NCBI GenBank assembly: GCA_963920575.1
Contig: OY986965.1
Coordinates: forward strand, 28,328,007-28,392,006
From: Narthecium ossifragum
Taxonomy: Eukaryota > Streptophyta > Magnoliopsida > Dioscoreales > Nartheciaceae
Length of the DNA: 64,000 nt
Direction of reading: 5' to 3'
Part shown: positions 14,764 to 27,012 of the stretch, piece by piece
How the letters are laid out: the number at the start of each line of letters is the position of its first letter
Numbering within the stretch: the first letter of the stretch is position 1
Translations under genes and position numbers: made by a program
The notes under the pieces: model-generated
Seen by the model: only the letters and a program-made list of their open reading frames with translations
The model's database searches: none
What the model was told of the DNA's origin: nothing

Positions 14764-15766
14764 CCAACGTATGGAAGCAAAGGACACGCCACGTCATGAG
14801 CTCACGATAACTAATTTGCACCTGGGAGTAGCGAGTCACACATCACTCGCATCCACATCATTTGTCGCACCTACGTCCCTTTATTCCTTTATTCATTTAT
14901 TCTAACCCTTTATTTATTTATTCTAACGTGCATGGTATATGGGTTATATTCTGGGCGTTTACCACTTTGATTTTCGACATATTTGGTTGGACATAACCGT
15001 CAGAAATGGGACGGGTAGATCCCAGATCAAAACTTATTCTGTTGTTTGGTGGGACATTAAAGTTAGGAATGAAATGTTTCATTCTTGACAAGTTAGGAAT
15101 AAGGCTATCACATCTAATAGTCCGGACTCCCTCATTTTATTTCTTATGGAATGACTGTTAATGATTATTATAAAATAATTTAGTTATTTATATATCATTC
15201 ACATTCCATTCCCACACTTATTCTATGTACAAAACACTTTCAAACATGATTTCTAATCACATTTATTGTGCGAATCAAAATGCTGCCTCATTCTCATTCC
15301 ACTCTTTGTTATCATCTTAAACCCCTTTTCAGTTTTCATTCTCAACCCATCTCGTGTTCCTCGAGACTCCCAACCGTATGAAATAGAAAGGTTGATTTAT
15401 AACCATTGTGGTTTATAAGGTAGATGGTGATGATCGCTTTATCTCCGTACCCAAACCTCATGGGAAGTTGAAACGATAATACATCGCCATGTTTAGGAAG
15501 GCCTTTTTGGTTTGGCTTTATATCATTGTTCTATGTATTGTCATATCACATAAGGAATCAAGTTTCGCTCCGTTCCATTTTAATCTCTGGAAGTAGATCA
15601 AATGAATTTGTCATGACAAAACTATATTTTTAAAAACATTCACAGGAGTTATAACATACTTTCTAAGCGATTAATTAATTGTCTCTAATTATAGAAAATA
15701 TTTTTAAAAGCATAATAAAAATTCCAAAAATTAAATCCAAACGACAAAAGCGGTCGTTATGCCTGG
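14764..15766. other. Intergenic AT-rich stretch, no gene seen
   Basis: There are no recognised coding regions. A run of TTTATTC-type repeats lies at about 14880-14925. The stretch at about 14990-15360 has MITE-like texture (TTTGGTTGGACATAA, TTTGGTGGGACATTAA) but its ends could not be fixed. The part after about 15500 is again similar to unit 2 at about 34945-35150. Confidence 0.4.
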
Positions 15767-15774
15767 CCAATGGC

Positions 15775-16605
15775 TAGGGGATCCAAAAGGCCCAAATGGC
15801 CTAGCCCTGTACATGTCAGCCTTGGGGCCCGCTAGAGCCGTACCCGGGTCCGACCCGAGTGTTGGCCCTACTAGACCGGGCTGATCCGGGTTCATGGCCG
15901 GACCATAGCCCCTTGGTCAAAAACTCGACCCGATCCGAGTTTTAAAGAAGGCCTAAAGGCTTTACTTATCCCCCAACGAATCCCAGCCATTAGATCCAAA
16001 ACCTCTATTAGTCTCCACCGTCCAAACCCCTTCTCCCACTCTTTTTCTAAGACACGACCTCATTGTCTTCGCTCACGCCAGACCAACCTCTCGCCGCCAA
16101 CCATGCCACCCAGTTTCTCCACCACTCCTCTGTGAGCTCTCTCCATTTGATCTCTCTCACTCCCTCGTCCTTGCCATCCGCTCCCTTGTTGGAGCACTTA
16201 GCGCCGCCACTAAACTTTGCATGGGCTCCTTCCCCTATGGATCTCGCTCGAGCACCCCTCCCCAATGCGCCCAAGCTTTTGCGACACGTGCGGACTTCAT
16301 TTCTCTTCCCGTCGTCGGAACATCGCGCCTCACCTTCTCCTTCCTCTCTCTCTTGACGAGTTCCTCACTGCTGGCACCACCACCTCCTTGCTGCTCACCT
16401 CCCTTCTTCCTCCCCGAATCTCTCTCCCCCCTCTCCCTTGAGTCCTTCATCTCACAGCATCCACCACGACCTTGTCACCGACTCCTTCCCGTTGCTGCCG
16501 GGCAGGGTCATATCTGGGCCGGACAAGATGAAAGGCCTATTGGACCCGACACTGACCCGTCCGATCTGGGCCCCGGTTTACCCAGCCGCCCGATTGGACA
16601 CCCCA
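15775..16605. mobile_element. hAT-like non-autonomous element with perfect 8-bp target duplication
   Basis: The 8-bp direct repeat CCAATGGC lies at 15767-15774 and 16606-16613. The element starts TAGGGGATCC and ends with the imperfect inverse GGACACCCCA. Unit 2 lacks it: its sequence runs straight from the left flank to the right flank (about 35150-35180), apart from a different MITE. The interior is GC- and CT-rich with long open frames but no recognisable domain, so it may be captured DNA. Confidence 0.72.
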
Positions 16606-16819
16606 CCAATGGCAACCGACTACCCTTGCTGCTTGACACCTTGCTCAACTGGCTCAGCCAGATGTTATAAACCTGCCACTAATTTACCAAAATTGCAAGA
16701 TCCCTCTAAAGTTTGCAGAAAACCCCCTATTCTTTTATTATGGGGGTAACCTCACTGCCGCTCCTTCATACAAGCAAATTAGATACACATCGTTTCCATT
16801 TCCGCAACCGAACCCGTCC

Positions 16820-17066
16820 CATCATTTAAAAACCCACTCACCCTTTTCACTCCCTCCTCCTCGCCTCTTCGCTCGTCCTCTCTCTCTCTCCACTCCGAGT
16901 CTCTCTCAAGTCTCTCCGCCTCATCTCCTCTCTCTCTAGGCTCTCCTTCTCGTCTCCTCCCGAGGAAAACCCTATCTCGAGACCCAACCCCAAGTCCTTC
17001 TCGTCCGCAGTGCTGCTCTCTGTACTCTTTCTTGATCCCGAGGTGTTGGGAGATCATCGCCGGAAG
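16820..17066 (+). promoter_or_regulatory. Presumed core promoter and CT-rich 5' UTR of DCD-Kelch copy 1
   Basis: A TTTAAAAA box at about 16826 is followed by a CT-rich tract (CTCTCTCTC) and then by exon-like sequence ending at a GT donor near 17067. The same arrangement is kept in unit 2 at 36259-36500. The 5' UTR intron would run to the acceptor at 18094, directly before the start codon. Copy 1 lacks about 30 bases present in the UTR exon of copy 2. Inferred from conservation between the copies only. Confidence 0.45.
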
Positions 17067-18095
17067 TATGGCTTTTCTTGCTTGAATGTGTTTGGTTATG
17101 GATTCCTTGGTTTGAGGGCGTGCATTTCTTTTTTTTGTTTCGATCGTTCTGCATGCGGTTTCTGTGTTCGGATTGAGTCCTCATTTTATTTTTATCATCG
17201 TGGAAATGCGGAAAAGAATGGGCTCTTGTTGCGTGTTTCCGCTTACCGGAGTCATGACCGGGTTTGTGATTCTTGTGGATTTTTTGGGCTCTGCTAGGTT
17301 AATAAAAAAATGTACTTCTTTTTCTTTCTTGTTGCTCTGCATCGTGACATGAGGTAGTGATTCTATGTTTAGAAAAGCTGCTGTAGAGTCTCTGCTGTAA
17401 TGTATCTCCATCTTTGAGTCTGGATGATGTATTTGGAATGATTAACTTGATTTTAGCCCAACCTTTGATGGGTTTCCTCTCATATATCTCTCGTTTTCGA
17501 GTGCATAATTCTTCTATCAGATACGCGTCTGATCATCCCTGAGGTAACTTTTTTGCAATACATCGGTTGGAAAAAAATGGCTTGCTATTTGCATTTCTTG
17601 CTTTCTCCTTCTATCAATTGCATTGGTTCTATAAGCGTCCAAATAAGGACGGAAACCAGGACAGCATTTAGCTGTCTTGGTGCTAGAAGTCTTTGAATAA
17701 ATGAGGCACTAGGCTGGCAGGATCAAGATTTTCCATGTTCTTATTGTGATTCTAAACAAACTAGTTGACAAGAATTTTTATGTTGTTTCTGTTTTATGAT
17801 GTGAACTTGTAGTATGTACCCTTCTCGTAGGATTTACAAGATTTTTATGTGTTGATTGCCACTTACTCTGCCCGTTGATTAGGTTTTGGTTAGATTTATC
17901 TTCCTTTTGCTCAATTAACACTGTAGAATTTTGACGATGGATCAGGTCAATGCAAGTAATTTCTTATTCTAAAGCTATTAGTGAGCTTAATAAGGCTTCT
18001 AAAACTCTATTTATAGAGAATTCCATCCCAAAAAATCATCTTATTCTAATAATCTCTACCCCTATCCGGTTCTCACCATTTCTTCTAATGGCAGA

Positions 18096-21000
18096 ATGGG
18101 GGCAGGAAGGAAGAGACAAACTATCCAGGTCAATGAGATGGCTACATCGGACCACATGAATGGGAATACCTCTGTCTCTGCTAAGAACCTACGCAAAAGC
18201 GACCTAGGAGGAGCTATTTTTGGATGCAAGCATAACACTATTACAGAGTGTTTCTCAAAGCAATTATTTGGTTTGTTTCTGGCAATGTGTCTTTTTACAC
18301 TCTGAATCGTTTGATCCTGACCTTGTATATATTTAAGAGCAATGTTTTGTGAACATGGACATGCGGCATGTGTAATGCACATGCCACCGAATCGGTAGTG
18401 GACTACCGATTGAATTGTATCGGTAGTGGACTACCGATTGAATTATATCGGTAGTGAGGTACCGATTGGTTGATAGAGTCCATCGGTATCTCACTACCGA
18501 TGAACTACATGAAAGAATCGGTAGTCCACTACCGATTCGGGCATGTGTAATGCACATATGACGTCAGCATGCACACCAATCGGCGCCCTATATTTAATTG
18601 AACTTACTATTACTGAGTTTAGTCATTTATCTTTTGTCTATATTTCCCATTGTGTCGCTAGACCCCTAATGAGTGAGTTCTAATGTGAAGTGTTTAATTT
18701 AAATGGGAGCTCACTTATCTATCAACAGGTTCTTCTGATGCTTATATATGCTTCTCTGACATCCCTGCAGGTTTATGTGTAGTCATGAGGTTCTCTTTTA
18801 TTTTCTGGTGTCCTGCATGCTTTCTAATAGTAACTGAAACCCGATGTATTGGGAATAACTCTAAGGCATCAGGAGGCTTCTTTCGAACAATTAATCAATT
18901 TATTGTAATTTGTTTGACAGGATTGCCCTCAGGCCATTTTTCCTATGTGAGAAACGTCGAGCCGGGTTTGCCTTTGTTTTTATTCAACTACAGTGATTGG
19001 AAGGTGTATGGAATCTTTGAGGCTGCAAGCTATGGAGACATGAATATTGATCCATATGCATGGAGTGATGGAGGCACCGAAAGAACTCCCTTTCCTGCTC
19101 AGGTAAGGACAGGTTCCTTCATCTAGCATGATGGTTAATTTCTCAATACAGCTTGAATGTCTTGCTTTGACCAGCTAGAGGCCTTTCATTAAACTCTTTT
19201 CCGTTTGTTTGGCTTTTCGTTTTTCAAGGTTCGTATCCGAATCAGAGTCCAATGCCAAGCTGTTACTGAGCATGTATTCAAGAAAGTAATAGAGGATAAT
19301 TATTACACTCCTCAACACTTCTGGTTTGAGCTGGACCATGAGCAAACAAGAGGATTAACAGCCTTGTTCAAGCCTTCTTCTTTTCCTATTAAAACCTTGC
19401 CATCACCTATTATATCGAGAAAGTCAAATTCTTGTCAACTATCGACTGCGATCCAAAATAAAGGGAAGGCATTAAATACAGAGGGAGCAAATGCGTGGGT
19501 TGCTAAGTCAAATTTGAATTCCATGTCATTTGTGAATGTAGTCAAGGGGAACAAGTTTGCATCACTCTGTTTGGATGAAGTGGATAATGAAAATGGCAGC
19601 TCAAGTAAAACATCATCTAGTATTTTTGAGGACACAGAATCTAAAGATCCGGTCTCAGATTGGGAGGTTTTGGTGGAGGAAAAAATCCCAGTCATTCAGC
19701 CCAAGTTATTTAAGCTTAAAAACCTGTCTGCAGATTCTGAATGCTTAAATTCATCTTCTAAGTACCTCTCTGACAATAATACCTCTCAGTTGACCCATGC
19801 AAACGGTGGTGAGACAAGTAGACAGCAATCAGACGAGGACAGTTTTCTGGCGGGGAAAAATGCAACACCTGACCTTTATCACACCAACATCGAGGTAATA
19901 AGATTGTGAAGATTCTTGTAGTTATATGCAATAACTTTGTTCATGAAGTGCCTTTTGGCTGATCCTTCAATATGAGCCTTGTTGCTTATTTGTATTGTGT
20001 CTGTAGCTCATGCAAATCATAGGAGAATTGAAAGACCAGAATATGAATTTTCAAAGCAAGCAGGTATTGCAATGTACTTTTTTACTTCTTTAATTTGCCA
20101 TGCACTGTTAACGTCATATTAAGTATATTTATGCAATGAAATTTTTGGTGAATTATGTCTCATCTGAGTCTTGATACTGTTGCATTGGACTTGCTGGTGC
20201 AAAGCAGATGATAGAAATTATGTTGAAATTTCCTTGCATTTCCTTTGCTTAGACAAAAGCATTCTTTCTGGAGTTCTCCTTCATGCTCAAGCTTCAGCAT
20301 TTTTGAATTTCATCGATTGCAATTTCTTTTAGACTATATTAACATACTATGTGAAAAGATTCCAGCTTCATGAAATTTTAAGATAGTACTGTGTTTTTAA
20401 TTTTTCTTAGCTTCCTCAGCTATCATTATAGTGTTACTAGATGTTAATTAGAGCTCACTCTCTTCCACATGAAGCAAGCATTTGAGATGTATGGATTCAT
20501 GCATTCGGACACATATCTGCATCTATAGAAGTTTTCACATGTTCAATCCAGAGTCCAGAGCCTTTGTGTTTTCTTTTGTAATCCAATCTACTTCTATTTC
20601 AGGTTGAGACAGATAGGGAAATGCAACGATTACAAGAGATTGTCAAGGACTCTGCAAGAAAAATTAATTACCTGAACAACTGTGTAAAGGAGTTGGAGTT
20701 GAGGCTCGATCCTTTTACAACACTATCGGAGAAGATAATTTACTTAATTGGAGGTTTTAATAGTTCTTCCTGGTTATCTTCGTTGGATTCTTTTTCACCG
20801 TCGTTAGACAGGTTAACCCCTCTGAAGGCAATGAGCACTGTTCGTTCATATGCCTCTGCAACTGCACTAGATGGCAATATATTTGTTTTTGGTGGCTGTG
20901 AATCTGCTCATCGTAAATCATGGTATAAAACAGGTATTGCTCAGACTTTTGTATATTTCACTACATACTACATAATAACGTTATGACATTTTCCTCCTTG

Positions 21001-24000
21001 ATAAAGTTGAATGTTACAGCCCACAGCGCAATGAATGGACTTCATGCCCTGATATGCTTTGTGAGAAAGCAAATCTGGCTGGAGCTGCCTTAAATGGCAA
21101 AATTTTTGCTATTGGTGGTGAAGATGGTAGACAATGCTACTCTGATGTAGAGATGTTCGATCCAGCTCTCGGTAGGTGGATCAAGTATCAGCCGATGCTT
21201 CAGCAGGTACAAATCATTCGTCTCTTGATTATGTGGTTGCTTTCGCTTAAAGATTGAAAGTGAGCATACTTTTCTGTCTCCCATGGGATTCGTGGCATCA
21301 AGGAATTCGTGTCAACAGCTCATATCGAGCCTGCCTTTCACTGGCATGGACTGTGCTGACATGCAGCATGTTTCGCTGGCATAGAGACAGTGAGAGACAG
21401 GGGAGGAGAGAGGTCCCTGTTAGGAGGAGTTGCATAGCTTCTCAGTTGCTCATCTTCTTGGCTTCTCCTCTCTTCGGGGTGTTGGGAGGAGAGGATAAGC
21501 CGAGAAGAGGAGCAATTGAGAAGAGTGCAGATGGGAGATTAAGCTCAGGCTCGGGGGAGAGTGACGAGACTTGATAAGTGTCATGACTTAATAAGTCCTA
21601 TCAAAAATCACAAAATTAACCGGTACTCTACTTAGCTACTAGAAACTAGTAGTTAGCAATGAGTCCGGGTCGATCCACACGGACAAAACTAGATCGAGTT
21701 GTGATACTAAGCATAGTTACCTACCAAGAAGTTGAGGGCAATGGGTGATTTCGGGCTTTAACCAAAGTTACGCTAAAATTAACTACAAGGGATTAATGAA
21801 TGCGAAGAAGGGCTGAGGGATCCTTAATCAATAACAAAGGTTTTACTAGGTCTTCATAAGGGCACGCTAACCACCATGAATGGTTAAATCTAATAGTCGA
21901 TAGGCGAATAGCTAATTTCACCTATCGCTCGACGAGCATCGGGTTAAGATCTCTCGTCGGGAAGAGCAATCGTCTAAGGATCGGCGACCTAATGATGATT
22001 TGCGATCGTCGCTAACAAATCCTCTAATTAGGAGGGATTTGTCGCGAGAAAATTATCATGGCATGGATCTAGGTGTAATAGCGAGGTGGTTCTAGCAACT
22101 CGATGGCCAAAACCACAATAATATGATGGGTGGAGGGTTAGAAATAGATTGGTTGTGGTTCTAGCACCGCAATCTAATTCAATCTTGGATTAGAATCCTT
22201 CGTCATGAGAGAATCCATGGTTCTAGCATGAATCCCTCTCACGATAGGTTCTATCCAAGCCCTAGCATACAATAGACCTAGATCTAGGGCACAATAGGGA
22301 AATCCAAACATCCAAGAATAAAAACAACACCAAATTCATATAGAAATTAAAGTCAATTCATACAACCATTCAAATAAGTAGTACAAGCCATAAATCCTAT
22401 GAATCCCTAATAGAAACCCTTATTACATCATAAGAATCCCTACGCTAAGAGTTTAGTGACTATCTTGGAAGTTTGATCCATAGATGGAGGTTAATGAAGC
22501 TCTTCTCCCATGGATCTCCTCCAAAAAGGTCTCTCTAAATTGGGTAAAAAGAGTTTTACAAGAGGAGAGGCTGAGAAAAGAGTACAAGAGAGTCCCTTGA
22601 ATTCCCCCAAAAGGGGTTATTTATAGCCTAGGAGCCTCCCCCACTCGGATTAGATTTGGGCTGTTGATTTTGTTGAGCTGGTAAGGAAAGATCGATCTTT
22701 TGTCTCTTGCGCCCGGCTGCTCCCGGGAAAGATCGATCTTCTTACGCTATGATGATCGATCTTTTTCTTCATATGTTGGTTACGTCCCGACTAAGATCGA
22801 TCATCATATGCTATGAAGATCGATCTTTTTCTTCATGTGCCCTTTCAGGGGGACATCGATCTCTTGAATAGGCGCGCTCTGTCATCCCTCTACAATGGAA
22901 ATGAACGATCTTTATAGGGCAAAAGATCGATCTTCTGAAATGCTACGCTCTGTCACTGTTGCGTTCATAAAAGATCAATCTTTTGAGCCTGAAAGGATCA
23001 ATCTTTATTTCCCAAGCTGGATTTCTTCTTCGTATCTTAAAATGATCGATCTTCTTTGTACTAAACTTGCTCAAATGAGTTCGTTTTCGCTCCAAATTTG
23101 ATCCAATCCTCGTTGGGGGCTCTTGTACCTGCAATGGGATAAGGATAGTTAGTACGACCTTGTTCGGAGACTAACAAGGCCAAATTACGATGGTGATTTG
23201 TGCATTTTTCATGTCTTATCAGAGAGGAGTGGAGGACTGTAATGGGCAAGTCATTGGCGAAGAAGAACCATATGATACAAGAGAGTCGAGAGGATCGGGG
23301 GAGTTAGGAAGAGAATTGTTTGCTTCAGGCTTTAGCTTTAAGGTAAAAAAAGGAGTTGATGTTAAGTTCCAACTTCGTTAAACTATATAAAAAAAAAAAA
23401 AAAAAACTTGTCAGATGGGATTCAGCTTTCAAGCGAAACCCACTCTATCCAATGGGTCCATTTTGCCCGAAATCAAGGACAAAAGAGCTATGCCACAATT
23501 TGTGGTTTGTACCATGCTGGTTTCTTGCCATCAAAATACATACTGAGCAGAACGCACAGTGAAACTTGATGTCACAATTGCGTGTTATACTCAACCTTTC
23601 TTGCTATTACTTAAGATTGATTAGAATTGTCACTTCATATAGCGCTTGTTGGGTATTTGTGGCTCGTTTCCTCTTAGGACTTGAATTGGAGACTTGATTG
23701 GGATTTAGTTGGCTACATCGTGAAAACTTTGAGTTAGAGTAGAATTTGTATTTGGGACTAGAATATGCTTTTTTTTTGCTTTGTTAGTATTTATTTGAGT
23801 TGGAAGAGGGTTGGGCTTTTTTGTTATAGCGTGACTCGTGCTTGTGAAGTGGGCCTGCACCTACAAATAGGGCATCCCTTCATGGGAACGTGTAGAAAAT
23901 ACTTGGGCAGCAATGTAGTCTTTGTGTTTTGGATGTGGGGGTGTGAGGGCTCTCTCTCTCTCTCATGTCTTTGGTTGCTGGTCTTTTGTCCTTTTGTGAG

Positions 24001-26744
24001 AGAGTGCTTTGAGAGGGTTCTTGTAATAGTTTGTTCTCTTTGAATCAGTAGATTTGATCTTTGTTTGGTTCGTGGACATAGGCGTTTGCCGAGCCACAGA
24101 AACTTGAGTGCTCTGCGGTTTGCTCAACTTGGTTTTGACTTCTCCATTTACTAGATCCTTTTGGTGAATCTTGATGTGTTTTGGACCGCTTCCACCCAAC
24201 AGTGCTTATGTTCAAAATGTTGACTCAAAAGACATTGTGTGAAGTATGTTGTTAGATTCTTATTTCTTTCTCCTCATGCTTCTCAAATCAATTCTATAAG
24301 CTCAACCTGAAGCACAAGTAGGCACTAGCTAGTTTGTTTACACAACTCATTTATGGGCTGGCTAACAACACTTAATGGTATCTAAAGATAGGGAGATGTT
24401 TACAACGAATTTGGATCTGATATGCTTGACTCCTATAAGTTTATGATACATGTTCTTAGGACTAGTTTGATTAGGATTAGTTGTTTTCCAGGTTTGTACT
24501 TGGAAATCCTAGTTATATTAGGACTTTGATGCTATATATATATCTGGATGTAGAGATCTCCATGGAAGGGGGAATCCATCCGCTTCAGTTACAATAGTTT
24601 CCAAGGATTTGTACATGTGTTAGCTTCTCTTTCAATCATATTCACCCCCATCATAGGACTGTACTTTTTGTGACAAGAAATTGGTCTGTGCTTTCCTCAC
24701 CACCATGTGATTTTGTTCCTACAGCGCTATGCTTTAGCTGCAGCAGAATTTAATGGTGCTCTTTATGCAGTTGGTGGGTACAACAGAACGCATTACTTAC
24801 AGTAAGACACCTATCACCTTTTTTGTCTGTTGCATTTTAGCTTTTGCTTCTTCGAGTCAAATAAAAGGATCTCATGGCTTGTCCAAAAACCTTTGTAAGG
24901 ATATTTTCTAGATTGGATCTAATGTTACTAGTGATGCTCATGGGATTATTATTGGGATAAAGCCATCATCACCACAAATATCGGAAATTCAAAGTATGTT
25001 CTGTTCTTATCACGCTGCCACCTTTATTCCAGGACAGCTGAAAGATATGATCCACGGGAACCGCACTGGACAAAGCTTCCAAGCATGAAGACGAGGAGGA
25101 GTGGTTTGTCATTGGCCATATTGAATGAAAAATTGTAAGTTTGCTTGCTCAACGTTCTATTACTTGTGATGCCTGCCAGCAACGAAGCCTAGTGTTGGGA
25201 AAGGCCTGATAGTTGTGGTTTCAGTTATAATCTTTGGGGTTTTTGCCAATATACCCTTTGAAATATTGATATTTGTCTCAATAACCCTTTAAAGTTTGAA
25301 ATTGTCTATGGAACCTTACCTCTTTTTATTTTATTTTATTTATCTGCATTACCTTATGAATCTATGATTAATTCTAATCATGGTTAATTTTGAAATTTTA
25401 GAATTGCTCAGGACCAATTTTGAGTCATATTTGTTTCCCGATAGTGATAATAAGTCAGGAGCAACTCAATTTTAAAATTAGCTATGGTCAAAATTGTTCA
25501 TAAGGTAATGTTGATAAAAAAAAGAGCATTTGTAAGGGTATATAGATAATTTCAAACTTTAGACGGTATTGAGACAAATATGAACATTTGGAATCCAAAT
25601 GTAAGCCATGAGCAACTATAAAATTTAAAATTAGCCATGGTCAAAATTGGTCATAAGGTAATGTAGATAAAAAAAGAGCATTTGTAAGGGTATATAGACA
25701 ATTTCAAATTTAAAAGTGTATCGAGGCAAATATCACCATTTGGAAAGATATATACACAATAACATCATAATGGTTGTACAGCTCTAGATGCATCAAAACT
25801 CTTAACAATTTTATTGTCAGGCATGCAATTGGTGGATATGATATGGAAACACCCCTTGCAAGCGTTGAGATCTTGGATCCTCGCATGGATTCATGGATAA
25901 TGGGAAAGCCAATGAACTATAGTAGAGGATATGCTGCTGCCGTGGTGCTTGGTGACTCTTTGTATGCCATCGGTGGAATCCAACAACTGGAATATCTTGA
26001 AACTGTATGTCATTTTCACCACCGCTGCACCTTCAATTTTCTTTTAGGGTTTTTTTGGATCCCAGTATCTTCATTTTCATGAATTTGTGAAAAACTACTC
26101 GACTCATCGAAAATTGCATCCTGGTATTTTTTTTTATTGTTCATATTCTCACAAAAACCTACCTTAAGGTCAAAAGGCCGCTAGTCTCCTTCAATTATAT
26201 GTTTTTTTTATTTTAATACTTATAACTATAAAATTGACCAAAATACCGTTGTATTAGATATAGTTTCGTATTTTTTCCATAAACGATTAAAAGACATACT
26301 AAAACTATATTTTTTAGTATTATCATCTCCATATTTAACTATTCTTAGCTATGTCTTGAATATATTTTTTATAAGGGTATTTTTGTTATTTGGACATATG
26401 TTAATCAAGACATACCTATGATTAATTGGTCAACTATAACGGTCAATGAGGAAAGCTGATGGAAGTAGTTTTTGGTAAAACACAATAATGAAGGTACTAT
26501 AAGATAGTTTTCGATAAGTGAAGTAGGTTTTCACAAATTCGCTCAAAAAAAGTTACAGGGATGCCTAAAACCCTTCCTTTTAAAGTTTACATGGTAATCA
26601 AACCAAATCAAAACAAATCACTGATGTTAGCTTCTCTCATGTTATGTATCTCAGGTCGAATGTTACAATGAAGGGAACGATTGGATCATCAGTGGTTTGG
26701 AAGCCGTAGGTAAGAGAAGCTTCTTCTCAGCTGTTGTTCTATGA
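18096..26744 (+). CDS. DCD domain / Kelch-repeat protein, copy 1
   Basis: Coding exons: 18096-18270, 18921-19102, 19229-19894, 20007-20063, 20603-20933, 21007-21206, 24725-24801, 25033-25134, 25821-26004 and 26655-26744. All are GT-AG, and the joined frame is 687 codons. Residues about 35-160 are a DCD (development and cell death) domain: SDLGGAIFGC, FGLP across the exon 1/2 joint, LPLFLFNYSD, GIFEAAS and FWFELDHEQTRGL. A disordered acidic Ser-rich linker and a short coiled coil (MQRLQEIVKDSARKI) follow. The C-terminal half has about six Kelch repeats (IIYLIGGFN, IFVFGGC, IFAIGGEDG, LYAVGGYN, LHAIGGYD, LYAIGGIQ), predicting a beta-propeller. Arabidopsis At5g01660 has the same layout. DCD proteins are linked to stress-induced cell death, but the exact role is unknown. 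Against copy 2 it lacks an in-frame block of about 34 residues in the linker. Intron 6 (3.5 kb) holds an LTR-like insertion. Confidence 0.92.
18337..18588. mobile_element. Hairpin MITE with 9-bp target duplication in DCD-Kelch copy 1 intron 1
   Basis: A perfect 9-bp repeat TATATTTAA lies at 18328-18336 and 18589-18597. Copy 2 has a single uninterrupted CATATTTAATTGAAC here. The interior repeats ATCGGTAGTGGACTACCGAT several times in both orientations and is bracketed by the near-palindrome GCATGTGTAATGCACATG. Same family as the element in the aldo-keto reductase intron 1. Confidence 0.8.
21562..23221. mobile_element. LTR-like insertion (possible solo LTR) in DCD-Kelch copy 1 intron 6
   Basis: Unit 2 lacks this segment: its sequence passes from AGCTCAGGCTCAGGGG directly to TTGGAGGACTG. 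The insert begins TG and ends CA, with TGATAAG near the left end mirrored by CTTATCA at the right end. A 5-bp GAGAG flanks both sides, although the neighbourhood is GA-rich. There is no coding content, second LTR, primer site or polypurine tract. The right half carries an array of GATCGATC palindromes. A solo LTR fits best; another terminal-repeat element is possible. Confidence 0.55.
22685..23055. repeat. Array of AAGATCGATCTT palindromes
   Basis: At least seven exact GATCGATC octamers lie within about 370 bases, mostly extended to AGATCGATCTT, with decayed versions (GATCAATC, ACATCGATC) between them. Spacing is irregular, about 20-110 bases. The spacers also repeat: ACGCTATGATGATC, and GCTCTGTCA twice. 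The array lies inside the LTR-like insertion. Confidence 0.8.
25227..25766. mobile_element. Inverted-repeat element in DCD-Kelch copy 1 intron 8
   Basis: Absent from copy 2, where intron 8 is short. The left end (TTTTTGCCAATATACCC...GATATTTGTCTCAATA) is mirrored by the right end (TATCGAGGCAAATATC...). An internal block of about 120 bases (AAATTAGC(C/T)ATGGTCAAAATT...) is repeated directly at about 25475-25590 and 25620-25740. No clear target duplication was found. Confidence 0.6.
26047..26573. mobile_element. Mutator-like MITE in DCD-Kelch copy 1 intron 9
   Basis: Long imperfect terminal inverted repeats of about 70 bases: the left start GGGTTTTTTTGGATCCC...GAATTTGTGAAAAACTACT is mirrored at the right by AGTAGGTTTTCACAAATTC...AAAACCC. 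The flanks TTTCTTTTA (26038-26046) and TTCCTTTTA (26574-26582) match at eight of nine bases, as expected for a Mutator-type duplication. Copy 2 lacks it. Confidence 0.75.
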
Positions 26745-26767
26745 GCGTGGCAACTGGTCGCCATTGG

Positions 26768-27012
26768 TTATCAATATCTTTTTGACCATGTACCCATGCT
26801 CGTAAGGACCTAAAAAAGCTCGATGTCTATTATCGATTCATGCATGGACCCATTCCTTGCATGATGTTTGCTCCATTTGGGGCCTTTGGGCGTGTGGTGC
26901 CATTGGGTATCAATATCTTTTTGACCATGTACCCATGCTCGTAAGGACTTAAAAGAGCTCGATGTCTATAATCGATTCATGCATGAACCCATTCCTTGCA
27001 TGATGTTTGGCT
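26768..27012. repeat. Local tandem duplication in DCD-Kelch copy 1 3' flank
   Basis: A block of about 120 bases (CCATTGG(T/G)TATCAATATC...TTGCATGATGTTTG) is present twice in a row. Unit 2 has one copy at about 48828-48950. The second copy differs at only a few positions, so the doubling probably postdates the larger duplication. Confidence 0.8.

Noticed and set aside
16047..16670. Overlapping Pro/Ser-rich open frames on both strands
   Set aside because: They are GC- and CT-rich low-complexity sequence inside a hAT-like insertion, with no domain, start context or conservation in unit 2.
19205..19909. A stand-alone 234-residue gene
   Set aside because: It is exon 3 of DCD-Kelch copy 1 read through its flanking intron ends.
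21562..23221. A full LTR retrotransposon
   Set aside because: There is no second LTR, gag-pol, primer-binding site or polypurine tract. At most it is a solo LTR.
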